DNA of 64,000 bases from an uncultured Eubacterium sp. (GCA_944380545.1 CALWHV010000004.1:62001-126000); one strand, 5' to 3'. Numbered from the stretch's first letter, positions 51,379-60,745 are shown. Notes: generated by a model not told the origin, from the sequence alone. A program made the numbers and translations.

Positions 51379-51915
51379 ATGGCTTCGGATATAGAAAGGC
51401 TTTTGCTTACGCCCGCTCAGATCGCAGATGCGTGCGCCCGCCTCGGCGGCGAGATAGGCAGCCGCCTCTCCGGCAGGGATGTAACGGCGGTCTGTATTTT
51501 GAAAGGCTCTTCGCTTTTCTTTGCGGATCTTATGCGGTGCGTCGATATGCCCGTCGCCTTTGATTTCGTGCGCGCGTCCTCATACGGCAGCGCAGCCGAA
51601 TCAAGCGGCGATGTAAGCGTTTCGCACGGCGGCGTCTGTGTTTGCGGGAAAACCGTGCTGCTCGTGGAGGATATTGTTGACACCGGGCGCACGATTTCAA
51701 AGGTAAAGAGCCATATGCTTGACCTCGGCGCAAAAGAGGTCTTTGTTGCCGCGCTGCTCGATAAGCCGTCGCGCCGCGTCGTGGATTTTCACGCCGATTT
51801 TGTCGGGTTTGAAATACCCGATGAATTCGTTGTGGGCTACGGGCTTGATTATAACGAAAAATATCGAAATCTGCCGTATATAGGCGTTTTGAAACGCACG
51901 GTATACGAGAAGTGA
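51379..51915 (+). CDS. hpt: Hypoxanthine phosphoribosyltransferase
   Basis: A 178-residue Hpt that makes IMP or GMP from hypoxanthine or guanine plus PRPP. It has CILKGSSLFFADLMR, the PRPP loop LVEDIVDTGRTIS and PDEFVVGYGLDYNEKYRNLP at the purine site. ATG 51379 follows GGCGGTGA; the longer frame from 51322 reads through the promoter and is rejected. It is a single-gene unit with a terminator. Confidence 0.95.
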   Translation: MASDIERLLLTPAQIADACARLGGEIGSRLSGRDVTAVCILKGSSLFFADLMRCVDMPVAFDFVRASSYGSAAESSGDVSVSHGGVCVCGKTVLLVEDIVDTGRTISKVKSHMLDLGAKEVFVAALLDKPSRRVVDFHADFVGFEIPDEFVVGYGLDYNEKYRNLPYIGVLKRTVYEK

Positions 51916-51923
51916 AGCCCTGC

Positions 51924-51955
51924 GCCGCCTTGATCGCCGAGGCGGCTTTTGTTTT
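51924..51955 (+). terminator. Intrinsic terminator after hpt
   Basis: Stem GCCGCCT/AGGCGGC with a 9-base loop, followed by TTTTGTTTT. Confidence 0.8.
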
Positions 51956-52055
51956 GCGATTTTAATTTTAGTAATTATTAACAGTAATCAATAACATATT
52001 TTGTAATATTTATTTTAAAATTATATAAAAACTTGTTTATTTTGTAACCGTTTAA

Positions 52056-52064
52056 TGATATAAT
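52056..52064 (+). promoter_or_regulatory. Extended -10 promoter for the lipoprotein/two-component operon
   Basis: TGATATAAT is an extended -10; the -35 at 17 nt is TTTATT. It lies at the end of a roughly 110-base AT-rich stretch (51956-52064) that could act as an UP element. Confidence 0.55.
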
Positions 52065-52143
52065 ATTACAAATGCGCGGCGCGCGCGTAAATCAGCCGCA
52101 CGCAAACATATTGAGTTTCGCGGCAGTCAAGGAGGTCGTCGGC

Positions 52144-53454
52144 TTGAAGTGGATAAAAGCGCTTTTCTGCGTGCTGCTTGCGGCTGCGCTTTTCAGCGGC
52201 TGCTCTTTCAGGCTCGCCTCCTCTGTGGATGAGCTTATATCGCCCGTCTCTCCTCAGGGGGAGGATGCTCGAGTCCAAAACGCCCTCACCTCGTATGTCA
52301 GCGGCGGCTACACTCTGAAATCGCCGTCCGCCGGCGATTATACCACCGCCTTTACTTTTTATGATATAGACGGCGACGATGCCGAGGAGGCGCTAGCCTT
52401 TTACGAGCCGGAAAGCTCACCGGGCAGCGTAAGCCTTGCCGTTATTGATTCAAACGATGCCGGCTGGTCCGTTGCCTGCGAGATAAGCAGCGGCTATTCG
52501 GATGTTTATTCCCTGTCGTTCAGCGAGCTTACGGGCGCGGGTAATTGCGAGATCATCGTGCTTTGGGATCTTATAAGCAATTCGGCAAACCATTATCTCA
52601 GTGTTTACACCGGCGGAAAGGACGACCCCTGCTCGCTTTATGCGATAGGCTCCGAGCTTGCGGTCAGCGCGTGCTACGCCGTGGATATAGACCTCGATTC
52701 GCTCAATGAGCTGCTCACGCTGTCGGTCGATAATACGGACGGTGTCTCAGCCGAGGCAGAGCTTTATTCCTATTCCGGCTCCTCCCGCCGCAGGATGGGA
52801 GAAACGAAGATAGACGGCCATGTGCTTTATTATGACGAAATCAAATCCTGCACAAAGGACGGCCGCGTTTATATATATGCGGACGCCGTTACCTCCGGCG
52901 GAGACAGGATGCTGACAGAGGTGCTCTACTGGTCGGAAAGATACGATAATCTTATCTCTCCGTTTTACAGCTATTCGACCGGCCTTACAAGCGAAACCTA
53001 CAGAAACGCTATGATACCATGCCGCGATATTGACGGCGACGGCGTGATAGAGCTCCCGTCGGACGGCGATTCCGGCAGGATCACCGGCGAGGCGGAGGCC
53101 GTTGTCTGGAGCAGATATGAGGATTCCGTGCTTATTGAGGATTGCCGCACGCTTTCGGTTGCAGACGGGCAGTACCAGCTGATGATACCCGAGGAGTATT
53201 TCGGCAGCATAAGCGCCGCCTATGATTCGGAAAGCTCGCTTCTTACCGTTTCAAACGGCGGGGAGCAGCCGCTGTTTTCCGTTAAATGCGTGCTTGAAGC
53301 GTATTACGACGCCTCCTCGCCCGAATATTCGGGATATACCGCCGCGGCAGAAAGCTACGGATATGTTTATCTTGTTAAAACAGAACCTGCGGGCGAGGCT
53401 GATTTTTCCGCCGAAGCCCTTAAAGCGATGATAAAGACCGATGAAGGAGAATGA
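52144..53454 (+). CDS. Lipoprotein with VCBS/FG-GAP-like Asp repeats, upstream of a two-component system
   Basis: A 436-residue lipoprotein. TTG 52144 is 8 bases after AAGGAGG and gives a signal peptide ending in the lipobox LFSGC (Cys 19). The mature part has acidic repeats such as YDIDGDDAEEALAFY, VDIDLDSLNELLTL and RDIDGDGVIEL, which resemble calcium-binding VCBS/FG-GAP blades, so a propeller-like extracellular domain is likely. Related lipoproteins recur beside two-component genes in Oscillospirales as far as I recall. It ends 3 bases before the response regulator, which implies linked function. Exact role unknown. Confidence 0.8.
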   Translation: MKWIKALFCVLLAAALFSGCSFRLASSVDELISPVSPQGEDARVQNALTSYVSGGYTLKSPSAGDYTTAFTFYDIDGDDAEEALAFYEPESSPGSVSLAVIDSNDAGWSVACEISSGYSDVYSLSFSELTGAGNCEIIVLWDLISNSANHYLSVYTGGKDDPCSLYAIGSELAVSACYAVDIDLDSLNELLTLSVDNTDGVSAEAELYSYSGSSRRRMGETKIDGHVLYYDEIKSCTKDGRVYIYADAVTSGGDRMLTEVLYWSERYDNLISPFYSYSTGLTSETYRNAMIPCRDIDGDGVIELPSDGDSGRITGEAEAVVWSRYEDSVLIEDCRTLSVADGQYQLMIPEEYFGSISAAYDSESSLLTVSNGGEQPLFSVKCVLEAYYDASSPEYSGYTAAAESYGYVYLVKTEPAGEADFSAEALKAMIKTDEGE

Positions 53455-53457
53455 TCT

Positions 53458-54177
53458 ATGAAAAAGGTACTTGTTGCAGAGGATGAAGAATCCATCCGCG
53501 AGTTTATCGTCATAAACCTCACAAGAAGCGGCTATGATGTTGAGCAGGCGGAAAACGGCGCCGAGGCTTTGGAGCTGTTTTCAAAGGATGAAGCGTCCTT
53601 TGATGTGGCTATCCTTGATATAATGATGCCGGAGGTGGACGGGCTCACCGTCTGCAAGGAGCTTCGCAAAAGGTCAAACGATATCGGCATAATTATGCTT
53701 TCCGCCAAAACGCAGGAGATGGATAAGGTAACCGGGCTTCTCGTCGGAGCGGACGATTATGTAACCAAGCCGTTTTCGCCGAGCGAGCTTATGGCAAGGG
53801 TGGACGCCGTTTACCGCCGCGTAGAGATGATGCGCGGCGCCGGCAGGGCTGAGGTCACTCAGGATATCATCCGCCTTGACGAGTTTGAGCTCAACCTAAG
53901 GAACCGCACGCTTTCAAAGGATTCAAAGCCCGTGGATCTGACCCAGGTGGAATTTCAGATCGTTGAATACTTTTTCAGAAATCCGAACGCCGCCCTCAGC
54001 CGAACCGATATTTTAAAGCATGTTTGGGGTCAGAATTATTTCGGCGATGAAAAGATAGTTGATGTAAATATCCGCCGCCTTCGTATGAAGGTGGAGGACA
54101 ATCCCTCCTCTCCCGTCAGGCTCGTGACCATCTGGGGCCTCGGCTATAAGTGGATAACTTCAGACAACAGAAAATAA
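53458..54177 (+). CDS. OmpR/PhoP-family response regulator
   Basis: A 239-residue regulator. The receiver domain has acidic D9/E10, phosphoacceptor D54 in AILDIMMPEVDG and the Lys in VTKPFSP. The C-terminal winged helix (ELNLRNRTLS, HVWGQNYFGDEKIVDVNIRRLR, TIWGLGYKW) binds DNA. It lies between the lipoprotein and the histidine kinase genes. Targets are unknown; it resembles PhoP/WalR-type regulators. Confidence 0.93.
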   Translation: MKKVLVAEDEESIREFIVINLTRSGYDVEQAENGAEALELFSKDEASFDVAILDIMMPEVDGLTVCKELRKRSNDIGIIMLSAKTQEMDKVTGLLVGADDYVTKPFSPSELMARVDAVYRRVEMMRGAGRAEVTQDIIRLDEFELNLRNRTLSKDSKPVDLTQVEFQIVEYFFRNPNAALSRTDILKHVWGQNYFGDEKIVDVNIRRLRMKVEDNPSSPVRLVTIWGLGYKWITSDNRK

Positions 54178-54189
54178 GAAGAGTAACAT

Positions 54190-55746
54190 ATGATGAAAAA
54201 GCTTGCGTTAAAACTGCATAATATCAAGGTGGACGGGCTCACAAAGCGCTATATCCGCAACATACTGCTTGTTGTGGTAGTTCTTCTTGTGGCTGCGTTT
54301 GTGGCGGCAAGCGTTTTCATCAAAAGCTATTATTACGATTCCGTTCGCAATATCTTAGAGTCCGGCGCCTCCGCAAACTCCGCCGAATATTTTTCCGCAA
54401 ATCTCGATTCCGGCACCTCGCTTGAAGCGTCCGCCGCAGGGTTTATAGACAGCTATCCCAACAAGCAGAAGACTACCGTTTGGGTAATAGACAACAATCT
54501 GCGCGTTATCGCCTCGTCAAACGGCTTTATTATGGAAAACTGCAATATGCCGGATGTTACCGAGGCTATGCAGGGCAGCGACGGCACTGCGGAGTATATA
54601 GGCAGGATAACGGACAGCGGCGATAAGATCATGGCGCTCTCCCGCGTTATCAAAAATTCAAGCGGCGCCAATGTGGGCGCGGTGCGCGTGATGACGGCTA
54701 TCGGCGATGTCGATTCCCAGATAGGCTCGCTCATCGTGCTGGCGTTTTTCGTGGCGCTGTTTATCTTTGCCATAATCCTGTTTTCAAATCTTTATTTCAT
54801 CCGCTCAATCGTTATCCCCATCCGCGATATAACAGAAACCACAAAGAAGATCGCGGGCGGCAACCTCGATTCAAGGATAGAGAAAAAATATGACGACGAG
54901 ATAGGCAATCTCTGCGATTCCATAAATTCGATGGCAAGCGAGATAGCCACGGCGGATAAGATGAAAAACGATTTCATCTCCACCATATCGCACGAGCTGC
55001 GCACGCCGCTGACCTCTATCAAGGGCTGGGCGGAAACGCTGTTTTACACCATGGAGGTCCAGCAGGACGAGCTCTCGTCAAAGGGGCTTCAGGTCATAAT
55101 AAACGAATCCGGCAGGCTTGAGGGCTTTGTGGAGGAACTGCTTGATTTCAGCCGCCTGCAAAGCGGCAGGATGACGCTGCGCCTTGTAAAAACGGATATC
55201 TTTGCTGAGCTGGGCGAGACCGTGTTCACCTTCTGCGAGCGCGCTATGCGCGAGGGCATAGAGGTGCGTTACAGCATCCCCGAAATCGCGGCGCCGGCAG
55301 AGGCGGATCCCAACAGGCTCAAGCAGGTGTTTATGAATATACTTGATAACGCGCTTAAATATTCGCGCGCTCCCGCAAAGATTTTCGTAAAGGCGGAATT
55401 TTCGCAGCTCAACGGCGCGCCGGCTGTAAAGATATCTATTGCGGACCAGGGCTGCGGCATCTCAAAAGAGGATCTGCCCCATGTTTTCGATAAGTTTTAT
55501 AAGGCGAATGTGTCCGTTCGCGGTTCGGGCATCGGGCTTGCCGTAACCAACGAGATAGTTGCGCTGCACAAGGGCGTTTTAAAGATAGACAGCGAGGAGG
55601 GCAGGGGAACTCTCGTAAGCATTTACCTGCCTGTTGAGAGCCTCCCCTCCAAGCAGGAAATAGATATGGCGTCTGCAAATCAGCAGCAGATTGCAGACGA
55701 AGAAATCAGCTTGAAAGGCGGTTCAAATGAGCAGAAAAACTCATAA
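54190..55746 (+). CDS. Membrane sensor histidine kinase (HAMP, HisKA, HATPase)
   Basis: A 518-residue kinase. A transmembrane helix (about 25-47) is followed by an extracellular region of about 135 residues, a second helix (about 177-200), a HAMP domain (RSIVIPIRDITETTKKIAGG), the HisKA H-box FISTISHELRTPLTSIKGWA and a catalytic domain with the N-box NILDNALKYS and G-boxes DQGCGISKEDL, RGSGIGLAV. No PAS domain is evident. It pairs with the preceding regulator. Its 3' end overlaps yqhQ by 20 bases. Confidence 0.93.
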   Translation: MMKKLALKLHNIKVDGLTKRYIRNILLVVVVLLVAAFVAASVFIKSYYYDSVRNILESGASANSAEYFSANLDSGTSLEASAAGFIDSYPNKQKTTVWVIDNNLRVIASSNGFIMENCNMPDVTEAMQGSDGTAEYIGRITDSGDKIMALSRVIKNSSGANVGAVRVMTAIGDVDSQIGSLIVLAFFVALFIFAIILFSNLYFIRSIVIPIRDITETTKKIAGGNLDSRIEKKYDDEIGNLCDSINSMASEIATADKMKNDFISTISHELRTPLTSIKGWAETLFYTMEVQQDELSSKGLQVIINESGRLEGFVEELLDFSRLQSGRMTLRLVKTDIFAELGETVFTFCERAMREGIEVRYSIPEIAAPAEADPNRLKQVFMNILDNALKYSRAPAKIFVKAEFSQLNGAPAVKISIADQGCGISKEDLPHVFDKFYKANVSVRGSGIGLAVTNEIVALHKGVLKIDSEEGRGTLVSIYLPVESLPSKQEIDMASANQQQIADEEISLKGGSNEQKNS

Positions 55747-56695
55747 GACCTCGGTAGGAGGGCAGGCGCTCATTGAGGGCGTTATGATGCAGGGTCCGCG
55801 CGGTATGGCAACGGCTGTCAGAAAGCCGGACGGCGAGATACTCACCGAATACCACAAGATAAGCCTGCTCAGAAATAAATATAAATTCTTCAATCTGCCC
55901 GTGATACGAGGAATAGTCGGCTTTGCGGAATCAATGATAATGGGCTATAAAATGCTTATGTATTCCGCCGAGGTTTCCGGTATGGAGGATATCGAGCAGC
56001 AGGATATGAGCAAATTTGAACGCTGGCTCAACGATAAATTCGGCGAAAAGCTTGTCAGCGTCGTCGCCGCAATCGGCTCGGTGCTGGGCGTTGCGCTTGC
56101 GTTTTTGCTGTTTATGTACCTGCCCGTGCTTGTTTTCAATAAGGCAAACGAGTGGTCGGGCGGCGCAATAACGAATCTTCAGGGCGTTATAGAGGGCGGT
56201 ATGAAGATACTCATCTTCGTTATCTACATAGCCGCTGTTAGCCGGATGAAGGATATAAAGCGGCTGTTTATGTATCACGGCGCGGAGCATAAGTCCATCG
56301 CCTGCTATGAGGCGGGGCTTGAGCTCAATGTTGAAAACGCGCGCGGCTGCACAAGATTTCATCCGAGGTGCGGCACTTCGTTCATTTTCGTAGTTCTGAT
56401 TTTCAGTATCATTTTTTACACGGTGATTGCAAAGATCTTTCCCGATATCGCATCGCAGCGCGTGCTGTGGCTTTTGCTCAAGCTCCTGTTCCTGCCCGTT
56501 ATTATGGGCGTTTGCTATGAATTTATCAGATATGCCGGTCGGCACGATAATCTGTTTGTAAAGATCGTCTCCGCGCCGGGGCTTTGGATGCAGCGCCTGA
56601 CCACAAAGGAGCCGAGCGACGATATTCTTGAGGTCGGCATCGCGGCAATCAAAGCCGTCATAACCGATAATCCGGAGGATGATGAGATAAAGTGA
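55727..56695 (+). CDS. yqhQ: DUF1385 membrane protein YqhQ
   Basis: A 322-residue DUF1385 protein: a soluble start with GGQALIEGVMMQGPRG, then about four helices and the HGAEHKSIACYEAG and CTRFHPRCGTSFIF blocks that look metal-binding. The function is unknown. It overlaps the histidine kinase gene and its stop overlaps prmC by 4 bases. The yqhQ-prmC pairing is common in Clostridia. Confidence 0.9.
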   Translation: MSRKTHKTSVGGQALIEGVMMQGPRGMATAVRKPDGEILTEYHKISLLRNKYKFFNLPVIRGIVGFAESMIMGYKMLMYSAEVSGMEDIEQQDMSKFERWLNDKFGEKLVSVVAAIGSVLGVALAFLLFMYLPVLVFNKANEWSGGAITNLQGVIEGGMKILIFVIYIAAVSRMKDIKRLFMYHGAEHKSIACYEAGLELNVENARGCTRFHPRCGTSFIFVVLIFSIIFYTVIAKIFPDIASQRVLWLLLKLLFLPVIMGVCYEFIRYAGRHDNLFVKIVSAPGLWMQRLTTKEPSDDILEVGIAAIKAVITDNPEDDEIK

Positions 56696-57531
56696 CCTTG
56701 AAGGACGCGTATTCCTACAGCGTTTATTTCCTCGGCGCAAACGGCGTCGACGAGGCGGAATTCAAAGCGCTCTGCCTTGTCTGCTCCCTTGCCGGCATCA
56801 AAAACAGCGAGTATGAGCAAAATAAAAGCAGCGACGCCGTTCTTACTAAGCCGCTGGCGGACGCGCTGTGGCGGCTCAGAAGCGGCGAGCCGCTGCAATA
56901 TGTGCTCGGCAGCTGGGATTTTTACGAATCCGAATTTTCCGTCGGCAGCGGCGTGCTTATTCCGCGCCCCGAAACGGAGGAGCTAACGGATATCGCGGTG
57001 AACGCCGCGCGTGTGCTTGAATGCCCCACGGTTTTGGACCTCTGCGCCGGAAGCGGCTGCATCGGAATCAGCATAGCAAGGGCTGTCAAAAACGCCCGCG
57101 TAACCGCTGTTGAAAACAGCGAAAAGGCGTTTGAATACCTTAAAAAGAACGCGGCGGGCATTGATAATATTTCACTTTTAAAAGCCGATGTGCTCAATGA
57201 GAGCGCCGCCGCCTCTTTCCCCAAGGAAAGCGCGGACATCATCGTTTCAAATCCGCCTTATATACCGTCAGCCGATATCGATAAGCTTCAAAGGGAAGTG
57301 TTATTTGAGCCGCGCGAGGCGCTGGACGGCGGCGAGGACGGGCTGCTTTTCTATCGCGGCATCGCGTGTGTCTGGAGGAATACGCTCAAAAGCGGCGGGA
57401 TACTGCTGTTTGAAATAGGCGAGGAGCAGGGCGCTTCGGTCTGCTCTATTCTAAAAAGCGCAGGCTATGTCAACATAGAGCTTAAAAAGGATATTTACGG
57501 AAACGACCGTATGGTCTCTGCCGAAAAATAA
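56692..57531 (+). CDS. prmC: Peptide chain release factor N5-glutamine methyltransferase
   Basis: A 279-residue PrmC (HemK) that methylates the GGQ glutamine of release factors. It has the N-terminal helical domain with QYVLGSWDFYESEF, the SAM loop VLDLCAGSGCIGISIA and the catalytic VSNPPYIPSAD. It starts at GTG within the yqhQ end. prfA, its usual neighbour, is not here. Confidence 0.95.
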   Translation: MTLKDAYSYSVYFLGANGVDEAEFKALCLVCSLAGIKNSEYEQNKSSDAVLTKPLADALWRLRSGEPLQYVLGSWDFYESEFSVGSGVLIPRPETEELTDIAVNAARVLECPTVLDLCAGSGCIGISIARAVKNARVTAVENSEKAFEYLKKNAAGIDNISLLKADVLNESAAASFPKESADIIVSNPPYIPSADIDKLQREVLFEPREALDGGEDGLLFYRGIACVWRNTLKSGGILLFEIGEEQGASVCSILKSAGYVNIELKKDIYGNDRMVSAEK

Positions 57532-57543
57532 AGAGGTATTGCT

Positions 57544-58212
57544 ATGAGTTCCATTTTGAGAGAAATATTGAACGGCAATTATCAGGCCGTTATAATAACC
57601 GTTATTGCCCGCGCGATAGTCGTGTTTTTGTGTCTGCCCATACACGAGCTGTGCCACGCCTTTGCCGCAACAAAGCTCGGAGACGATACGGCAAGGCTCA
57701 AGGGCCGCCTGACATTTAATCCGCTTGCGCATCTTGACCCCGTGGGCACGATAATGATTTTCCTTTTCGGCATCGGCTACGCAAAGCCCGTGCCGATAAA
57801 TCCCGTTAAATTCAAAAATTACAGGCGCGATATCGCGCTGACGGCGCTTGCCGGCCCGCTTTCAAATCTTGCAATGGCTTTTGTCGCGGCGTTCGTCTCA
57901 AGCGCAGTCAACCGCTTTGCCGGCGGCACGGTAGCCGGCGCAGTCATAACCCTGCTGTTTATGCTTATGGCGGATATCAATATATCGCTCGCCGTTTTCA
58001 ATCTGCTTCCCATCCCGCCGCTTGACGGCTCCCGCGTGCTTGCAATGGTGCTGCCCGATAAGGCGTACGAAAGGTATTTTCGCTATGAGCGCATAATTAT
58101 GATAGTGCTCATCGTCCTCCTGTTTACAGGTATTCTGGACGGACCGCTCTCCTTCCTCACAACAGTGTTCCAGAACTTCATTTTCTATATCCCGAATCTC
58201 ATATTCGGCTGA
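57544..58212 (+). CDS. Site-2 protease family (M50) membrane protein
   Basis: A 222-residue intramembrane zinc metalloprotease-like protein. The zinc motif is H34-E35-L-C-H38 in PIHELCHAFAATKLGDD, and the third ligand is in the LPIPPLDGSRV segment. Six helices are predicted. It matches the short Rip-type M50 proteins found beside scpA in Firmicutes. The substrate is unknown; no PDZ domain is present. Confidence 0.88.
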   Translation: MSSILREILNGNYQAVIITVIARAIVVFLCLPIHELCHAFAATKLGDDTARLKGRLTFNPLAHLDPVGTIMIFLFGIGYAKPVPINPVKFKNYRRDIALTALAGPLSNLAMAFVAAFVSSAVNRFAGGTVAGAVITLLFMLMADINISLAVFNLLPIPPLDGSRVLAMVLPDKAYERYFRYERIIMIVLIVLLFTGILDGPLSFLTTVFQNFIFYIPNLIFG

Positions 58213-58225
58213 TTTCAGGTGAAAA

Positions 58226-58954
58226 ATGCAGCAGATAAATTATAAGCTTGAGGTGTTTGAAGGCCCTATGGACCTTTTGCTTCACCTCATTTCAAAGCAC
58301 AAACTCAATATAAACGATATCCCCATTGTGGAGCTTGTAAACCAGTACCTTGATTATGTTCGGCAGATGCAGGATGCCGATTTCGAGGTGGCGGGCGATT
58401 TTCTTGAGATGGCGGCAAGGCTGATTTATATCAAGACTGTGTCGCTCCTGCCGCGCCACGAGGAGGCTGAAAAGCTCAAAAAGGAGCTTACGGGCGAGCT
58501 TATCGAATACCGCGACTGCAAGCTGATGGCAAAAAAGCTCTCCGAAAGCACCGCCGGCTTCGACCGCTTTGTGCGCGAGCCGCAGGAGGGGTATGTAAAT
58601 TACGATTACGAGCGCTTCCACGAGGGCGAGGAGCTTTTGAACGCCTATATCTCCGCCGCGGGCAGGGCGCAGCGAAAGCTGCCGCCGCCCATGGATTCGT
58701 TCAGGCGCATCGTGGCGCGCAAATTCGTAAATGTGGCGTCCAAGATAGGCTCTGTTATGAGCAAGGTCAAAAGGCGCGGAAAAATAAGGTTTTTAAAGCT
58801 CTTCGGCGACGCCGAGTCAAAAAGCGATATCGTGGCAACCTTTCTTGCCGTGCTGGAGCTTGCAAAAACAAAGCAGATCGTCCTTGAGGGCTCTGCTGAT
58901 AATCCCGATATCACTTTAGTAAAGGATGATAATTCCGATGAACGGTCAGAATAA
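58226..58954 (+). CDS. scpA: Segregation and condensation protein A
   Basis: A 242-residue ScpA, the kleisin that bridges SMC heads in the SMC-ScpAB condensin. The start INYKLEVFEGPMDLLLHLIS and the C-terminal winged-helix ending (VATFLAVLELAKTKQIVLEG) are typical. It overlaps scpB by 17 bases. Confidence 0.96.
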   Translation: MQQINYKLEVFEGPMDLLLHLISKHKLNINDIPIVELVNQYLDYVRQMQDADFEVAGDFLEMAARLIYIKTVSLLPRHEEAEKLKKELTGELIEYRDCKLMAKKLSESTAGFDRFVREPQEGYVNYDYERFHEGEELLNAYISAAGRAQRKLPPPMDSFRRIVARKFVNVASKIGSVMSKVKRRGKIRFLKLFGDAESKSDIVATFLAVLELAKTKQIVLEGSADNPDITLVKDDNSDERSE

Positions 58955-59558
58955 TGTGCTGGCAAGGCTTGAGGCAATGCTTTTCGCCTGCGGAGATCCC
59001 GTGGAGGCGTCAAGGCTTGCCGAGGTGCTGGAGCTTGATGTTGAAAGCGTAACAAAAATGCTCTCGCGCCTTTCCGATACATATGAGGAGCGCGAAAGCG
59101 GGCTTCGCCTTATAAGGATAGACGGCAGGTATCAGCTCTGCACGCGCGAGGAGTACGGCGACGATGTCAGACGGATGCTTGAGATAAAGAAAAACACGCC
59201 GCTGTCGCAGGCGGCGTTTGAGGTGCTCGCCATAATCGCTTATAACAAAAGCGTAACAAAAAGCTTTATAGAGCAGATAAGGGGCGTTGACTGCTCCGGC
59301 TCGATCTCAAATCTTGTGCAAAAAGGGCTGATAGAGGAAAAGGGCAGGCTCGACCTCCCCGGCAGGCCCCTCGTCTACGGCACTACTGACAGGTTTTTGC
59401 GCTGCTTTTCGCTCTCCAGCCTTGACGATCTGCCCGATTTGCCTAAGCGCGACGAAGAAAATAAAGAAAATGGGCAAACCACCTTGTTTGATGAAGATAA
59501 AAATGATACAATGGATACAATGATGAATGATATAAGCAGCGAAGAAGAGGGCGAATAA
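58938..59558 (+). CDS. scpB: Segregation and condensation protein B
   Basis: A 206-residue ScpB with two winged helices (LARLEAMLFACGDPVEASRL; LSQAAFEVLAIIAYNKSVTK) and the GRPLVYGTTDRFLRCF segment. It partners ScpA in chromosome condensation. ATG 58938 is preferred over 58926. The C-terminus is acidic. The stop shares a base with the next gene's ATG. Confidence 0.95.
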   Translation: MNGQNNVLARLEAMLFACGDPVEASRLAEVLELDVESVTKMLSRLSDTYEERESGLRLIRIDGRYQLCTREEYGDDVRRMLEIKKNTPLSQAAFEVLAIIAYNKSVTKSFIEQIRGVDCSGSISNLVQKGLIEEKGRLDLPGRPLVYGTTDRFLRCFSLSSLDDLPDLPKRDEENKENGQTTLFDEDKNDTMDTMMNDISSEEEGE

Positions 59559-60295
59559 TGGCAGCCTTGATAGTTTTGGCAGTGATAGTCGTTATCATTG
59601 CCGCCGTTCTTTCGGTCTCGGCCACCTTTACGGTTACTTATACGGACAGATGGCAGACCAAGATAAGCATCCTGTGGATTGAAAAAGAGATAGAGCTTAC
59701 AAAGATCCTTGATTTCATCCTGTTTCCGCAAAACAAGGCAAATCAGGTAAAGGCAAAAAAAGAGGGCAAAAAGAAAGAGCCTCGGAAAAAGGCTCAGTCA
59801 AAGCCCGCCGAGGCGTCTCCCGCGCCGTCGGCTTCAGAGCCTGACGGCACACAGGCCGAGAAAAAGCAAAGCCCCGCGCCGGCGCAAAAGCAGGCAAAGC
59901 CCAATTACCTGAAAAGCCTTTGGGAAAAAGAGGGCGTCGTCGGCATAATGTCGCTCGTCTCAAATATGCTTCAAAGCGCTTCAAGCGCTGTCACAACGCT
60001 CATAAGGGGCTTTCACATCTATTCGCTTTATGTAAAGCTTATTGTCGGCGGCTCGGATGCAGACGAGATCGCCCGCGCCTACGGCAGGATATGCGGCTTT
60101 TATTATCCGCTTAAGGGCGCCGTCCTTTCGGGTATGAAGGTGGATAATTACGACGACCTTATTTATCCCGATTTCATCGCCCCCTGCAACGAGTACGGCT
60201 TTCAGTTCATCGGCTCGGTCAGCGTAGCCCTGCTGCTGAAAGTTGCCCTCTCGGCGGGAAAAACCTTTTTGGTAAACCTTATAAAAAACAAATAA
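59558..60295 (+). CDS. DUF2953 membrane-anchored protein (YtfI-like)
   Basis: A 245-residue protein with an N-terminal transmembrane helix (2-25), a Lys/Pro/Ala/Glu-rich low-complexity linker (about 65-115) and a C-terminal domain with DADEIARAYGRICGFYYPL and DFIAPCNEYGF, which fits DUF2953. The next gene is gerW/ytfJ, as in B. subtilis where ytfI precedes ytfJ. A sporulation role is inferred from this context. Confidence 0.83.
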   Translation: MAALIVLAVIVVIIAAVLSVSATFTVTYTDRWQTKISILWIEKEIELTKILDFILFPQNKANQVKAKKEGKKKEPRKKAQSKPAEASPAPSASEPDGTQAEKKQSPAPAQKQAKPNYLKSLWEKEGVVGIMSLVSNMLQSASSAVTTLIRGFHIYSLYVKLIVGGSDADEIARAYGRICGFYYPLKGAVLSGMKVDNYDDLIYPDFIAPCNEYGFQFIGSVSVALLLKVALSAGKTFLVNLIKNK

Positions 60296-60328
60296 ATTAT
60301 AAATAATTTTCATAAAAGGAGAACTGTT

Positions 60329-60733
60329 ATGAAAGAAACACCGGTAAACAAGATAATGGAAAACACGCTTGAAAAAATGCGCGAAATGGTGGATGTTTCC
60401 ACCATCATCGGCGAGCCGATGCAGACCGGCGGCACAACGCTTATCCCCGTGTCAAAGGTATCCTACGGCTTCACGAGCGGCGGCACCGATCTTCCGTCCA
60501 AGCAAAACGCCGAGCTCTTCGGCGGCGGTGGCGGCGGCGGAATCACCATCACCCCCGTTGCGTTCATCGTCATCCAGGGCGAAAAGGTCAGAATGATGCA
60601 GATAAATAACTACACATCCTCGGCAGACCGCGCCATCGCTATGATCCCCGAGCTTGTTGACCAGCTTTCACAGCTTCTCAAGGCAAAGGATTCCGATAAA
60701 GCGCCGGCAGAGGACGCTGCAGAAGATAAATAA
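60329..60733 (+). CDS. gerW: Spore germination protein GerW (YtfJ)
   Basis: A 134-residue GerW/YtfJ homologue. It has the family VDVSTIIGEPMQTGGTTLIP and a Gly-rich stretch FGGGGGGGITITPVAFIVIQ. In B. subtilis GerW is a mother-cell spore protein needed for germinant response. It ends just before a hairpin that also covers the dacF ribosome binding site. Confidence 0.93.
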   Translation: MKETPVNKIMENTLEKMREMVDVSTIIGEPMQTGGTTLIPVSKVSYGFTSGGTDLPSKQNAELFGGGGGGGITITPVAFIVIQGEKVRMMQINNYTSSADRAIAMIPELVDQLSQLLKAKDSDKAPAEDAAEDK

Positions 60734-60745
60734 TATAAAATCACG

